A DNA stretch of 64,000 bases from Flavobacterium psychraerolatum. Its GTDB lineage: Bacteria; Bacteroidota; Bacteroidia; Flavobacteriales; Flavobacteriaceae. A program made the translations under genes and the position numbers. Of this stretch, positions 26,484 through 36,122 are shown piece after piece. How positions within the stretch are numbered: the stretch's first letter is position 1; each line of letters starts with the position of its first letter. The notes under the pieces were generated by a model, which searched no databases, was not told the DNA's origin, and saw only the letters and a list, made by a program, of their open reading frames with translations. The DNA lies in the NCBI RefSeq assembly GCF_025960985.1, contig NZ_JAOQMX010000009.1:29747-93746 (forward strand). Direction: 5' to 3'.

Positions 26484-28526
26484 ATGAAAAAACATATTCT
26501 ATTACTAATCTTATCAGTGGGTATAGGATTACACGCTCAAGCTCCTTTTTTACAACATAGAAATCTAATCAAAATTGAAAATTGGAAATTTTTGAAGGGG
26601 GTTACTAATGATGCAGAAAATCCCATTTTCGATGATGCTCAATGGCAAAATGTGAAAGTTCCGCATACCTATTCTATGGATGCCATCAATGATATTGGCT
26701 ATTACAAAGGTGAAGCTTGGTACAGAACTACATTTGAGGCAGCTGCGTCTATGAACGAGCAACGTACCTACATCCGTTTTGAAGGCGTTGGTCAAGAAGC
26801 AACTGTTTATTTAAACGGAAAAAAAATTGGCACACATATAGGAGGCTATTCTGCTTTTTGTTACGAAATTACAAACTTGATTAAAAGTAAAGGTCAAAAT
26901 GTTTTGGCAGTAAACGTGACCAATGCACCCAATTTTAAAAGAATTCCTATCGATGATGCTTTATTCAACCATTATGGTGGAATCTATAGACCTGTACAGT
27001 TATTTTCTACTCCAAAAAGTGCAATAACTCCAACTTATTTTGCTAGTTCTGGGGTTTTTGTAGAAGCTACAAAAGTAACTCCTGACAAAGCACAAATGGA
27101 GGTACGAACACATTTAAGTACTATTGATAATCAGTCCAATAGTATTCTAAAATACAGCTTGAAAAATGCCGAAAATAAGGTTGTATTCGAAAAAATAAAA
27201 TCTTTAAACACAATAAGCAAAGATACAATCATCGTTAGTCAGTTCGAAATTGCGAAACCGATTCTTTGGAATGGTCGTATCAATCCACATCAATATACCT
27301 TAGATGTTCAATTGATTACAGACGGTTCAGTTGACAAAGTCAGTCAGAAATTCGGAATAAAAACTTTTGCTATAGACGGTGATAAAGGATTTATTTTAAA
27401 TAATAAAGAGTACCGTTTAAATGGGGTTAGTAAACATCAAGAATGGGAACAAGTGGGTCCAGCAGTAAGCGACGAAAATCTGGTTGCCGATATGGAATTA
27501 ATTGATGAAATTGGTGCTACATCTTTGCGATTGTCGCATTATCAGCATTCGGATAAAACCTATGAATTAGCAGATGAAAAAGGGGTACTTGTTTGGTCAG
27601 AAATTCCATTTGTACATGATTGGAGTAGTCGAGAAGGTGGAAATGCCAACCAACAATTAAAAGAATTAATACTGCAAAACTATAACCACCCCAGCATTTT
27701 TGTTTGGGGATTATGGAATGAGGTTAGGTCTTGGAATGGAGATAAAGCTCCGGCTGTAGTCTTGACCAAAGAATTAAACCAACTGGCACACAAACTAGAC
27801 AAAACAAGAATGACCACTTCGGCTAGTGATAGAGACATGGTGGATGATATGGGTGGAATTACAGACCTCCAAGCGTGGAACAAGTATTTTGGTTGGTATG
27901 GTAATTCTATCGAAGAAATGGCTACTTGGTTGGATAAATCACATCGAGAACATCCCGAAATTAAAATTGGTTTAAGTGAATATGGAGCGGGAGGGAACAT
28001 AAACCATCAAGACATAACAAAATTAGATAAACCCAAAGGGAATTATTTTCCTGAAATGGAGCAATCGAGATACCATGAAATTACTTGGAAAATCCTAAAA
28101 GACCGTCCTTTTGTTTGGGGGACTTTCGTTTGGAATATGTTTGATTTCTCAGTAGCAGGTTGGAATAGAGGAGGAATTAAAAATTTAAACCACAAAGGGC
28201 TGGTTACATTTGATCGAAAAACAAAAAAAGATGCTTTTTATTTTTACAAAGCCAATTGGAGTAAAGCGCCAGTACTTTATATTGCGGAACGACGAAATAA
28301 TGTAAGAACCACTGCAATGACCAGCATAAAAGTATATACAAATCTAATAAAGGTCACTTTATATGTTAATAACAAAAAGATAAAAACACAAAAACTAGAA
28401 TCAGACATAAATGTGATAACATTTGATGCTATTACACTTAATAAAGGGAAAAACGAGATAAAAATAATTTCTGCAGATAAATCTTCAAAATTGGAAGATG
28501 AGGTCAAATGGGAACTTAAAAATTAA
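26484..28526 (+). CDS. Glycoside hydrolase family 2 enzyme (beta-galactosidase-like)
   Basis: The chosen ATG gives 680 residues and a clean signal peptide (MKKHILLLILSVGIGLHAQ); a longer TTG-started frame from 26418 would add 22 residues with no signal character. The GH2 domains are in order: sugar-binding jelly roll (about 35-190, with WYRTTFE and GGYSAFCYEITNLI), immunoglobulin-like domain (about 195-295), and TIM barrel (about 300-590). In the barrel, Glu413 in WGLWNEVRSWNG is the acid/base and Glu499 in GLSEYGAGG the nucleophile; RLSHYQHS and VWSEIPF are further family marks. A short beta-domain ends the protein. It probably removes a terminal beta-linked sugar from imported oligosaccharides in the periplasm. 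The GH105-like gene starts 4 bp downstream. Confidence 0.9.
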   Translation: MKKHILLLILSVGIGLHAQAPFLQHRNLIKIENWKFLKGVTNDAENPIFDDAQWQNVKVPHTYSMDAINDIGYYKGEAWYRTTFEAAASMNEQRTYIRFEGVGQEATVYLNGKKIGTHIGGYSAFCYEITNLIKSKGQNVLAVNVTNAPNFKRIPIDDALFNHYGGIYRPVQLFSTPKSAITPTYFASSGVFVEATKVTPDKAQMEVRTHLSTIDNQSNSILKYSLKNAENKVVFEKIKSLNTISKDTIIVSQFEIAKPILWNGRINPHQYTLDVQLITDGSVDKVSQKFGIKTFAIDGDKGFILNNKEYRLNGVSKHQEWEQVGPAVSDENLVADMELIDEIGATSLRLSHYQHSDKTYELADEKGVLVWSEIPFVHDWSSREGGNANQQLKELILQNYNHPSIFVWGLWNEVRSWNGDKAPAVVLTKELNQLAHKLDKTRMTTSASDRDMVDDMGGITDLQAWNKYFGWYGNSIEEMATWLDKSHREHPEIKIGLSEYGAGGNINHQDITKLDKPKGNYFPEMEQSRYHEITWKILKDRPFVWGTFVWNMFDFSVAGWNRGGIKNLNHKGLVTFDRKTKKDAFYFYKANWSKAPVLYIAERRNNVRTTAMTSIKVYTNLIKVTLYVNNKKIKTQKLESDINVITFDAITLNKGKNEIKIISADKSSKLEDEVKWELKN

Positions 28527-28530
28527 AAGA

Positions 28531-29700
28531 ATGAAAAAGCTAGTGTATCTTTTGCTTTTATTGCTACTACCAATTGTAATAAAAGCACAAGTTTCGAAAA
28601 CAAAGTCCAGTTCAAAAGAGGTGAAAGCCATAACTCAAAAAGTAGCCGACTGGCAAATTGAAACTTTTGCAGAAATGGGTAAATACCGTGCATTACCCTC
28701 AAAAAACAGAGAAAAGTGGCATAATAGGGACGTTTATCCGGATTTAGAATGGCATTGTGCGGCATTGTATGCTGGTATGTTTCAGTTTAGCACCATAACA
28801 GATAATCCAAAATACATCAATTGGTTAAAGAGCAAGGGAGATAAAAACGACTGGAAATTATTCCGAAGAATGTACCATGCCGATGACCAAGCTGTGGGGC
28901 AATTTTACACCAATCTTTATGAAGTGTATAAGGATGAAAAAATGATTCAACCGACGCAAATGCGTTTTGATTCTATTCTGCAAACTGATAAAAGTACCAA
29001 AAGCCTTTGGTTTTGGAGTGACGCTCTTTTTATGGCGCCACCAGTTTGGGCTAGGCTTTCAAAAGTGACTAAGGATGCTAAATATTTAGAATTTATGGAC
29101 AAACAGTATCGCATGTCCTATGATAAACTTTGGGATAAAAAAGAACACCTTTTTTTCAGGGATAAAAACTATTTTGATGCTAAAGAAAAGAACGGACAAA
29201 AAACGTTTTGGTCGAGAGGTAACGGATGGGTTTTTGGAGGCTTGGCGCTAATGATTCCCGATTTGCCTAAGGATTGGAAAAATAGAGCATTCTATATTTC
29301 TATTTTTAAAGAAATGGCTGCGACTTTAAAAAAGGAACAACGGAAAGACGGTACTTGGTCAGCAAGTATTTTGGCAGATGAAAAAGACTATCCGAATAAG
29401 GAAACAAGCGGTACAGCATTTTTTACTTTTGGTTTGGCATGGGGAATCAACAACGGATTTCTAGACAAAGAAACCTACGAGCCTGCTATGTTGAGGTCTT
29501 GGAACGCACTAGTAGATTGTGTCAATAAAGATGGGATGTTAGGTTATGTGCAACCTGTAGGAGCTGCGCCAGGAGAGAGTTTTAAAGACTATACAGAACT
29601 GTATGGTACTGGAGCGTTCTTGGCTGCGGGAACGGAAGTTTATAAATTTTATCAGAAAAAAGAAGTTTCAGAACATATGGATAAATTAAAAAGTAACTAA
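28531..29700 (+). CDS. GH105/GH88-like unsaturated glycuronyl hydrolase
   Basis: The protein is 389 residues from an ATG 4 bp after the GH2 stop, with a signal peptide MKKLVYLLLLLLLPIVIKAQ. An ATG at 28498 in the same frame would add 11 residues and hide the signal, so it was not used. The (alpha/alpha)6-barrel landmarks of GH105 are present: ALYAGMFQF, MYHADDQAVGQ, WFWSDALFMAPP with candidate catalytic Asp164, FWSRGNGWVFGGL and SGTAFFTFGLAWGINNGF. GH105 enzymes hydrate and release unsaturated uronic acids left by lyases. Carrageenans contain none, so this gene and the following heparinase-like gene suggest a uronic-acid-containing side substrate, or a changed specificity. The length is normal for the family. 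Confidence 0.85.
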   Translation: MKKLVYLLLLLLLPIVIKAQVSKTKSSSKEVKAITQKVADWQIETFAEMGKYRALPSKNREKWHNRDVYPDLEWHCAALYAGMFQFSTITDNPKYINWLKSKGDKNDWKLFRRMYHADDQAVGQFYTNLYEVYKDEKMIQPTQMRFDSILQTDKSTKSLWFWSDALFMAPPVWARLSKVTKDAKYLEFMDKQYRMSYDKLWDKKEHLFFRDKNYFDAKEKNGQKTFWSRGNGWVFGGLALMIPDLPKDWKNRAFYISIFKEMAATLKKEQRKDGTWSASILADEKDYPNKETSGTAFFTFGLAWGINNGFLDKETYEPAMLRSWNALVDCVNKDGMLGYVQPVGAAPGESFKDYTELYGTGAFLAAGTEVYKFYQKKEVSEHMDKLKSN

Positions 29701-29704
29701 ATAA

Positions 29705-31576
29705 ATGAAAATAAAATCACTTGTATATATCGCAATAGTTGTTGTTACGTTCGCTAGACCCAATTTAGTATGTAGTCAACAAAAACTTCCTGTATTAGAC
29801 AATCCAATGTCTGTTGACTATCTTCAAAATAAGATTAGAAAAGAACTTCCACGTTTAGTTTATACCAAGGAAACTGTTAAATTAGTAAGAGAAAAAATTA
29901 ATTCAGATCCTGTTCTCAAAAACAGGTATGCTGCTATAAAATTAAATGCGGAAGCTATTTATAAAGAACCACTTTTAGAACGAGTTATTATCGGCAGACG
30001 CATGCTGGATGTATCTCGGGAGTTTCTTTATCGTATGAATATGTTGGGATTTGTATATCTAATAGAAGAAGATGATAAATCGTTAAATCGTATAAATGAA
30101 GAATTGCAAGCGGTTTGCAACTTTAGCAATTGGAATCCATCACATTTTCTAGATGTAGCAGAAATGGCTTTAGGAGTTGCCATTGCTGTTGATTGGACAC
30201 AAGGGAACTTGCCAGAGGCTACCATTAGGTTAGCCAAACAATCTTTGCTCGAAAAAGCAATTCAAAAAACATGGAGAGCCAACGATAAAAAATGGGGAAT
30301 TGCTTATGGTAATACCAATTGGAATCAAGTGTGTGCAGGTGGATTAATCGCTGCGTCTATCGCAATTGCTGATGAAAATCCAGAAATAGCTTCAAAAACA
30401 ATTGCGAGAGCTTTGGATGGTTTGCCTAATGTTTTAGCTGCTTACGGACCTGACGGAGCTTACCCAGAAGGCGCTACTTATTGGGATTTCGCAACGGCCT
30501 ATTCTGTAACAACAAATAGTATGTTTGAAAGCGCTTTTGGAACTGATTTTGGCGCAAATGACATTTTAGGATTTAAAGAAAGTGCTACTTTTAGGTTGTT
30601 AAGCGAATGTCCATCTGGTTTGTATTACAATTTTTCAGATTGTGAAGACAAGCAAAATGCTAATGGTAATTCAGTTCTCGCTTGGTTTGCCATGAAATCT
30701 GGAAACGAAGCTTTTTTTAAGCGAAATAGTTTTTTGCAACCAACAGAAATGACGAACAAATTGTCACGATTTGATGGTGTTGGGATGCTATGGATTGCAC
30801 AATATGAGAAACGTTTTTTCAAAGATATGCCAGTGGCTTGGAAAGGCAATGGAAACAATCCGATAGTTATTTTTAAATCCGGTGCCGATGATGAACATCA
30901 ATTTTATTTAGGTTGCAAAGGAGGAAGAGCAAGCATTAGCCATGGTAATATGGACGCTGGTTCTTTTGTTTTTGAATTAAACGGAATACGTTGGTCAATA
31001 GATGGTGGTTTTCAAGATTACAACGAATTAGAAAAAGAAGGTTTTAATCTTTGGACCAATGCGCAAGATGGTGATCGTTGGAAATTACTAACAAAAAATA
31101 ACTTTGGACATAGTACTTTAACCGTCAATAATGAGTTGTTTTTAAACAATGCTTTTGCACCGTTAATTGCTTTTAAAGACGGGAAACAACCAGAAGCATC
31201 TTTCGATTTAACCGCTGTTTTTGGTGAAAACTTAAAAAAAGCAGAGCGGAAATTTGTAAAAGAAAGCAATACCTCTTTATTAATTGAAGATAAATTAAAA
31301 TTTTCGGATACAACTAAAATGATTACTTGGCAAATGTTGACAACCGCTGATGTGCAGATTATCAAAGATGGTGCAATTCTTTCGCAAGGGGGTAAAAAAT
31401 TAAAATTAGAAAATATTTCGCATCCAGAAGTAATTGTGTCCATAGTGTCCTTGGATCCACCACCATTAGAATTAGACAAACATATTGCAGGGCTCAAACG
31501 GATAGAAATACGAATTCCGGCAACGGCTAGTAAATTAGACGAAACCACTATAAAAATTAGATTATCTCAATATTAG
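29705..31576 (+). CDS. Heparinase II/III-like polysaccharide lyase-fold protein
   Basis: The 623-residue product begins 5 bp after the GH105-like gene and has a signal peptide to about residue 25 (LVCSQ). Residues about 40-350 form the alpha/alpha toroid, with NTNWNQVCAGG (Asn207 region), AYGPDGAYPEGATYWDFATAY (Tyr259) and CPSGLYYNFSD. Residues about 385-620 form the beta-sandwich domain, with SISHGNMDAGSFVFELNG (His413) and RWSIDGGFQDY. This architecture and the Asn/Tyr/His set match heparinase II/III-type lyases that cleave next to uronic acids by beta-elimination. A lyase followed by GH105 is a logical pair. The exact polysaccharide lyase family and substrate cannot be named, and a non-lyase role in a sulfated galactan locus remains possible. 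Confidence 0.8.
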   Translation: MKIKSLVYIAIVVVTFARPNLVCSQQKLPVLDNPMSVDYLQNKIRKELPRLVYTKETVKLVREKINSDPVLKNRYAAIKLNAEAIYKEPLLERVIIGRRMLDVSREFLYRMNMLGFVYLIEEDDKSLNRINEELQAVCNFSNWNPSHFLDVAEMALGVAIAVDWTQGNLPEATIRLAKQSLLEKAIQKTWRANDKKWGIAYGNTNWNQVCAGGLIAASIAIADENPEIASKTIARALDGLPNVLAAYGPDGAYPEGATYWDFATAYSVTTNSMFESAFGTDFGANDILGFKESATFRLLSECPSGLYYNFSDCEDKQNANGNSVLAWFAMKSGNEAFFKRNSFLQPTEMTNKLSRFDGVGMLWIAQYEKRFFKDMPVAWKGNGNNPIVIFKSGADDEHQFYLGCKGGRASISHGNMDAGSFVFELNGIRWSIDGGFQDYNELEKEGFNLWTNAQDGDRWKLLTKNNFGHSTLTVNNELFLNNAFAPLIAFKDGKQPEASFDLTAVFGENLKKAERKFVKESNTSLLIEDKLKFSDTTKMITWQMLTTADVQIIKDGAILSQGGKKLKLENISHPEVIVSIVSLDPPPLELDKHIAGLKRIEIRIPATASKLDETTIKIRLSQY

Positions 31577-31583
31577 ATTCACT

Positions 31584-34196
31584 ATGAAAAAATCCATTTT
31601 AATATACTTATTTACCTTATTGTTGTCCATAAGTGGCATTGCGGTCAAAGCCCAAAATTTCTCTACAGCCGGATTTTATGAAGTAGCCAACTCTTCTAGA
31701 AAAGTGTTTAATTTCAACCCTGGATGGCGTTTTTATAAGGGCGACGTAAAAAATGCGGAACAGCTACAATTTGACGACAGTGCTTGGGAAGCTGCAAATC
31801 TTCCGCACGGATTAGAAATATTGGGCGAAAATGCCAGTGGAGGTCGTAATTATCAAGGTATTGCTTGGTACCGCAAACAATTTCAAGTCAGTAAAAAAAC
31901 GGCTGACGCCAAAGTATATCTTTATTTTGAAGCGGTAATGGGAAAATGCCAAGTCTGGGTAAACGGAAAACTTGCGACCGAACATTTTGGAGGATATTTG
32001 CCTTTTGCTGTTGATATTACCAATTTGATAAACAAAGATGCAACTCCCAATATAGTGGCTGTAAAAGCCGATAATAGTGATGATAAAACCTATTTACCAG
32101 GTAAAAACCAATCTGGATTGGATTTTACTTATATGGGCGGTATTTATAGAGATACCTATCTTATCGAAACCCCTTCTACGCATGTTACACTCACAGAGCT
32201 AAGTACTACGGTTGCTGGCGGAGGTGTTTTTGCGGCAACAGTTGCTATTAATGGTAAGGCTGCAAAAATAGAAGTTCGAACAGAATTGGCAAATGATAGC
32301 CAACAAGCTAATAAAATTACCCTTCAAACTACGCTGGAAGATGCCAATTATAAACCAATCAAAAAGACAACTCAGAAAATTGACTTAAAAGCGGGCGAAA
32401 GCAAACAATTGAGCCAACAATTGGACGTTAAGAATGTACAATTTTGGCATCCTGATAATCCCTATCTTCATTATATAAAGACAGAAATTGTTGTCAATGG
32501 TAAAGTGGTAGACGCAATGCGAACGCGTATTGGAATTCGTTTGTTCGAAATGCGTGGAAAAGACGGCTTATACATAAACAAAGAACCGTATGAAGCGAAG
32601 TTAATCGGAGTAAACCGTCATCAAGATTATACTTATGTTGGAAATGCATTGCCAAATTCTGGACAATGGCGAGATGTGAAATTACTAAGAGAAGGTGGTT
32701 CACGCATTATAAGAGCAGGCCATTATCCACAAGACCCTGCGTTTTATGATGCTTGTGATGAATTTGGAATGTTGACAACAACAGCCAATCCGGGTTGGCA
32801 TTTCTTTAACTTCAAAGAGCCTATTTTCGAAAAAAGACTGTATGAAGACACTCATAATCTAGTGCGACGTGATCGCAATTTGGCTTCTATTTTAATGTGG
32901 GAAACGGCTCTGAACGAAACACCACAGCAACCCGCAGAAGCGATGAACAAGATGCATAAAATTGCTCACGAAGAATTTCCTTTTCCAGGAATGTTTACGG
33001 TAACGGATTACCAAGAAGCCAAAAAAGCAGGCTTGGATTTGCAGTATCACGGTACCGATCCCAATGTGAATTCCTTTAATCGAGAATATGGTGATGGAAA
33101 CGAAGTGGACAATTGGTCTTCGCAAAATGCAACTACTCGAGTAAAAATGGAATGGGGAGAAAAAGCGTTACTCAATCAAGCTATGATACAAGCAGCCACC
33201 CTAAATGACCGATTCAAAACACCAAAATCAAGATTAGGAGGTGCAATTTGGGCAGGAATAGACCATCAAAGAGGCTATCATCCAGACCCTTTTTGGGGCG
33301 GATTATTGAACGGACTACGTTTACCAAAATATGTGTATTATTTATACAAAAGTCAATACAATGCGGACTATAAAGTACCAGGAATAGAAACGGGTCCAAT
33401 GCTATTTATAGCCAACGAATTGACGCAGATTTCTCCAAAAGAAATTGTCATATTCAGTAATTGTGACGAAATAAAATTGACTTGGCTAGGGAAAGTTGTG
33501 GGCATTCAAAAACCATCCAATGACCCAAAATTTAAGGATTTACCACATGCTCCTTTTGTATTCGAAAATGTATTCGACTTTGCAGAAATCAATACCCATT
33601 GGCGTTCCAAGACCAATCAAATTGAATTAATAGCAGAAGGGATGATTGATGGAAAAGTGGTTGTCAAAACAGTGAAAAATTATGCTGAACGTACTGCTGG
33701 GGTCAAACTGACTGTTGATAGTCAAGGCTTGGATTTAGTGGCAGACGGTTCCGATTTTATTCCAGTTCGAGCAACTATTGTGGATACAGATGGTATCAAA
33801 AAAGTATTAGCGTCTACAGAGGTTTATTTCGAAATTGAAGGAGAAGGGGAAATTATAAGTACCAATCCTGTAAAAGCAGAAATGGGTGTGGCAACAGTTT
33901 TGGTTCGTTCGACCTTAAAAGCGGGAACTATTAAAATAAAAGGATTCGCAAGCGGATTGAATACTGATACGATAACATTGGAATCAAAACCAATGGTCGA
34001 AAAACCACTTTATGATGCCAATTATTTATCATCATCGGCAAAGGCGAAGAAGGAGAAAGGATTTGTAATTCAAGAATCGAAGATAGACTTACCTTTAGAT
34101 GTTCAAGAATTGCATAAAGAAATCAAAAAGCTGCAATTAATCATAACGGGTAAAGAACAAGATTTAATGGAATTTAGAAGCAAAACAAAGGAATAA
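31584..34196 (+). CDS. Glycoside hydrolase family 2 enzyme with C-terminal extension
   Basis: This 870-residue enzyme starts 7 bp after the heparinase-like gene and has a signal peptide ending near residue 24 (AVKAQ). The order is GH2 sugar-binding domain (about 40-205, WRFYKGDVKN, WYRKQFQV, GGIYRDTYLIE), immunoglobulin-like domain (about 210-320), TIM barrel (about 325-610) and two further beta-domains. Glu445 in METALNETPQQ-like context (ETALNE) is the acid/base and Glu501 in NREYGDGNEVDNW the nucleophile. The spacing of 56 residues is shorter than the 86 of the other GH2 here, so the two belong to different subfamilies. The last 45 residues are charged and helical (LPLDVQELHKEIKKLQLI), possibly a coiled coil. 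A relic of this 3' end lies at 26080-26124. Confidence 0.9.
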   Translation: MKKSILIYLFTLLLSISGIAVKAQNFSTAGFYEVANSSRKVFNFNPGWRFYKGDVKNAEQLQFDDSAWEAANLPHGLEILGENASGGRNYQGIAWYRKQFQVSKKTADAKVYLYFEAVMGKCQVWVNGKLATEHFGGYLPFAVDITNLINKDATPNIVAVKADNSDDKTYLPGKNQSGLDFTYMGGIYRDTYLIETPSTHVTLTELSTTVAGGGVFAATVAINGKAAKIEVRTELANDSQQANKITLQTTLEDANYKPIKKTTQKIDLKAGESKQLSQQLDVKNVQFWHPDNPYLHYIKTEIVVNGKVVDAMRTRIGIRLFEMRGKDGLYINKEPYEAKLIGVNRHQDYTYVGNALPNSGQWRDVKLLREGGSRIIRAGHYPQDPAFYDACDEFGMLTTTANPGWHFFNFKEPIFEKRLYEDTHNLVRRDRNLASILMWETALNETPQQPAEAMNKMHKIAHEEFPFPGMFTVTDYQEAKKAGLDLQYHGTDPNVNSFNREYGDGNEVDNWSSQNATTRVKMEWGEKALLNQAMIQAATLNDRFKTPKSRLGGAIWAGIDHQRGYHPDPFWGGLLNGLRLPKYVYYLYKSQYNADYKVPGIETGPMLFIANELTQISPKEIVIFSNCDEIKLTWLGKVVGIQKPSNDPKFKDLPHAPFVFENVFDFAEINTHWRSKTNQIELIAEGMIDGKVVVKTVKNYAERTAGVKLTVDSQGLDLVADGSDFIPVRATIVDTDGIKKVLASTEVYFEIEGEGEIISTNPVKAEMGVATVLVRSTLKAGTIKIKGFASGLNTDTITLESKPMVEKPLYDANYLSSSAKAKKEKGFVIQESKIDLPLDVQELHKEIKKLQLIITGKEQDLMEFRSKTKE

Positions 34197-34265
34197 AATC
34201 TATAATTCGAACTATGGATAAAAGATTATAAAAACAGTTTTACACTATTTATTAAAATTATAAAG

Positions 34266-35678
34266 ATGAAAAAAAGAACGATAAAAGGAAGTGATTTTCT
34301 AATGCTTTTCCTAATAATTATAGGTAATATAAGTATAAGTAACGGACAGAAGCAACCCAATGTTGTATTTATTATGGTTGACGATTTGCGTCCTGAACTA
34401 GGTTGTTATGGTTCGCCACAAATTAAAACACCTAATATCGACAAGTTAGCTTCTCAAGGAACCTTGTTTAACAATGCTTATTGCAACATTCCTGTTTGCG
34501 GTGCTTCCAGAGCGAGTCTATTAACGGGTATTCTTCCAACAAAAGAACGTTTTGTTCAATTTGATGCTTATGCATCAAAAGATGTCCCAGATGCAAAAAC
34601 ATTACCTCAGGTTTTTAAAGAAGCAGGATACCAGACCTTTTCTATTGGAAAAGTTTTTCATCATCCAGATGATGCTAATGATAGGAGTTGGAGTGAACCT
34701 GCTTGGTTGAATCAAGGAGAGAAATATGATTTTATGCTATCGAAAGATCCTATATCAGCCTTAACATTAAGCAAGGCTAATAGAGGAAGAATATATGAAA
34801 TGCCAGATGTGAAGGATGATGCCTATAACGACGGACAGACTGCCTTGAAAACTATTGAACAGCTGAGAAATCAGAAAAAAAACAAACAACCCTTTTTTAT
34901 TGCTTGCGGTTTTGTTCGTCCTCATTTACCATTTTATGCCCCAAAAAAATATTGGGATTTATACAATAGAGATTCCATTACTGAAGCAAATAATAATTTC
35001 CGCCCAAAAAATGCGCCTGCAAGTCTTAACGGAAGTGGTGAATTTAGAAACTATTATTTAGATAATTTAAACCCAAAATCGGAAGAATTTCGTAAAATGA
35101 TGAAACATGGTTATTATGCCAGCGTTAGTTATACCGATAAATTAATTGGTGATGTATTACAAGAACTTAAAAATCTGAATTTAGATGAAAATACCATTGT
35201 GGTTCTATGGGGAGATCATGGGTGGAATCTAGGAGAACATACCTTTTGGGGAAAACACAATATGATGAAATTAGCCTTGAAAGTGCCTCTGATTATAAAA
35301 GTACCAACTAATAAAAACGTTAATAAAACATCTGCAATTGTCGAAAGTGCCGATATCTTCCCAACCTTGTGTTCTCTGGCAGGAATTATTCCACCAAAAC
35401 AAATTCAAGGGAAAAGTTTCACTGAGCTTCTTTCTAAAAAAGAGGAACCATTTAGAGAATATGCCTATAGTAGATTTTTAGATGGAGATACCGTTATCAA
35501 TGATCGTTATGCTTATACCCATTATTCAGGTAAAAAACATGGAGAAGAAGTCATGCTTTTCGACCACCTCAGTGACCCAGATGAGAACGAAAATGTAGTC
35601 ATGAAACCAGAATACAAAGAGGTTGTAAAAGAAATGGAAGCGTGGTTGAAAGCTTCTCAAAACAGAGCTGTGAAGTAA
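34266..35678 (+). CDS. S1-family sulfatase, formylglycine-dependent
   Basis: The 470-residue protein has a signal peptide to about residue 28 (SNGQK). It carries the complete S1 sulfatase signature: calcium-binding FIMVDDLRPELG (Asp39, Asp40), maturation motif CGASRASLLTG with Cys78 as the residue converted to formylglycine, GKVFHH, and VVLWGDHGWNLGEHTFWGKHN near residues 315-335. The CGASR form (Ala in place of Pro) is accepted by the maturation enzyme in known sulfatases. The layout resembles iduronate-2-sulfatase-like S1 members. It lies 69 bp after the GH2 gene and probably removes a sulfate ester from oligosaccharides in the periplasm. The sulfate position cannot be told from sequence. 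Confidence 0.92.
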   Translation: MKKRTIKGSDFLMLFLIIIGNISISNGQKQPNVVFIMVDDLRPELGCYGSPQIKTPNIDKLASQGTLFNNAYCNIPVCGASRASLLTGILPTKERFVQFDAYASKDVPDAKTLPQVFKEAGYQTFSIGKVFHHPDDANDRSWSEPAWLNQGEKYDFMLSKDPISALTLSKANRGRIYEMPDVKDDAYNDGQTALKTIEQLRNQKKNKQPFFIACGFVRPHLPFYAPKKYWDLYNRDSITEANNNFRPKNAPASLNGSGEFRNYYLDNLNPKSEEFRKMMKHGYYASVSYTDKLIGDVLQELKNLNLDENTIVVLWGDHGWNLGEHTFWGKHNMMKLALKVPLIIKVPTNKNVNKTSAIVESADIFPTLCSLAGIIPPKQIQGKSFTELLSKKEEPFREYAYSRFLDGDTVINDRYAYTHYSGKKHGEEVMLFDHLSDPDENENVVMKPEYKEVVKEMEAWLKASQNRAVK

Positions 35679-36122
35679 AAAATAGTATCTCTAATAAGAT
35701 ATCGGCCTAGAAAAGGATGATTGTCCATTGAGCGCTTTATTCATTTGGTTTGTTACTTGTGACTAAAACAGTAGAGCACTAAATTGTAATTTTTTTTAAC
35801 CCTTTGGGTGAAATTATCAAAATTGGTTATTAAAGCAGTTTTTAGTTAGACTACTAAATCTAATTACTACCTATTTGTCCGTCTGAGCTTAGCCTGTCTA
35901 GAGCTTTCTTCGAAGGGGAGACTATTCTGATTACACTTTGACAAGCGCAGTTTGACCTATTTCATGTGAATTTGATGGATACTATTAATTTCACCCAACG
36001 GGTTTGTTTTAAAGCTTAGATTCAATTAATAAAAGCAATTAGTGTTTTTATTTAAAGGTGCAAACTAAACCTTTTTAGCTATTCACGGTCTAATGTAATA
36101 ACTATAACTAAAAAAAACAAAA
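35679..36122. other. Intergenic region, no gene seen
   Basis: A 444-bp AT-rich stretch between two sulfatase genes. Neither strand has a convincing open frame. Direct reading shows no hairpin with a T tract and no clear TTG/TAnnTTTG promoter pair, although a promoter for the next gene is expected here. Confidence 0.4.

Noticed and set aside
31018..31548. 176-codon minus-strand open frame inside the heparinase-like gene
   Set aside because: It lies wholly within a well-supported gene on the other strand; its Ser/Leu/Phe-rich composition is that of a shadow frame.
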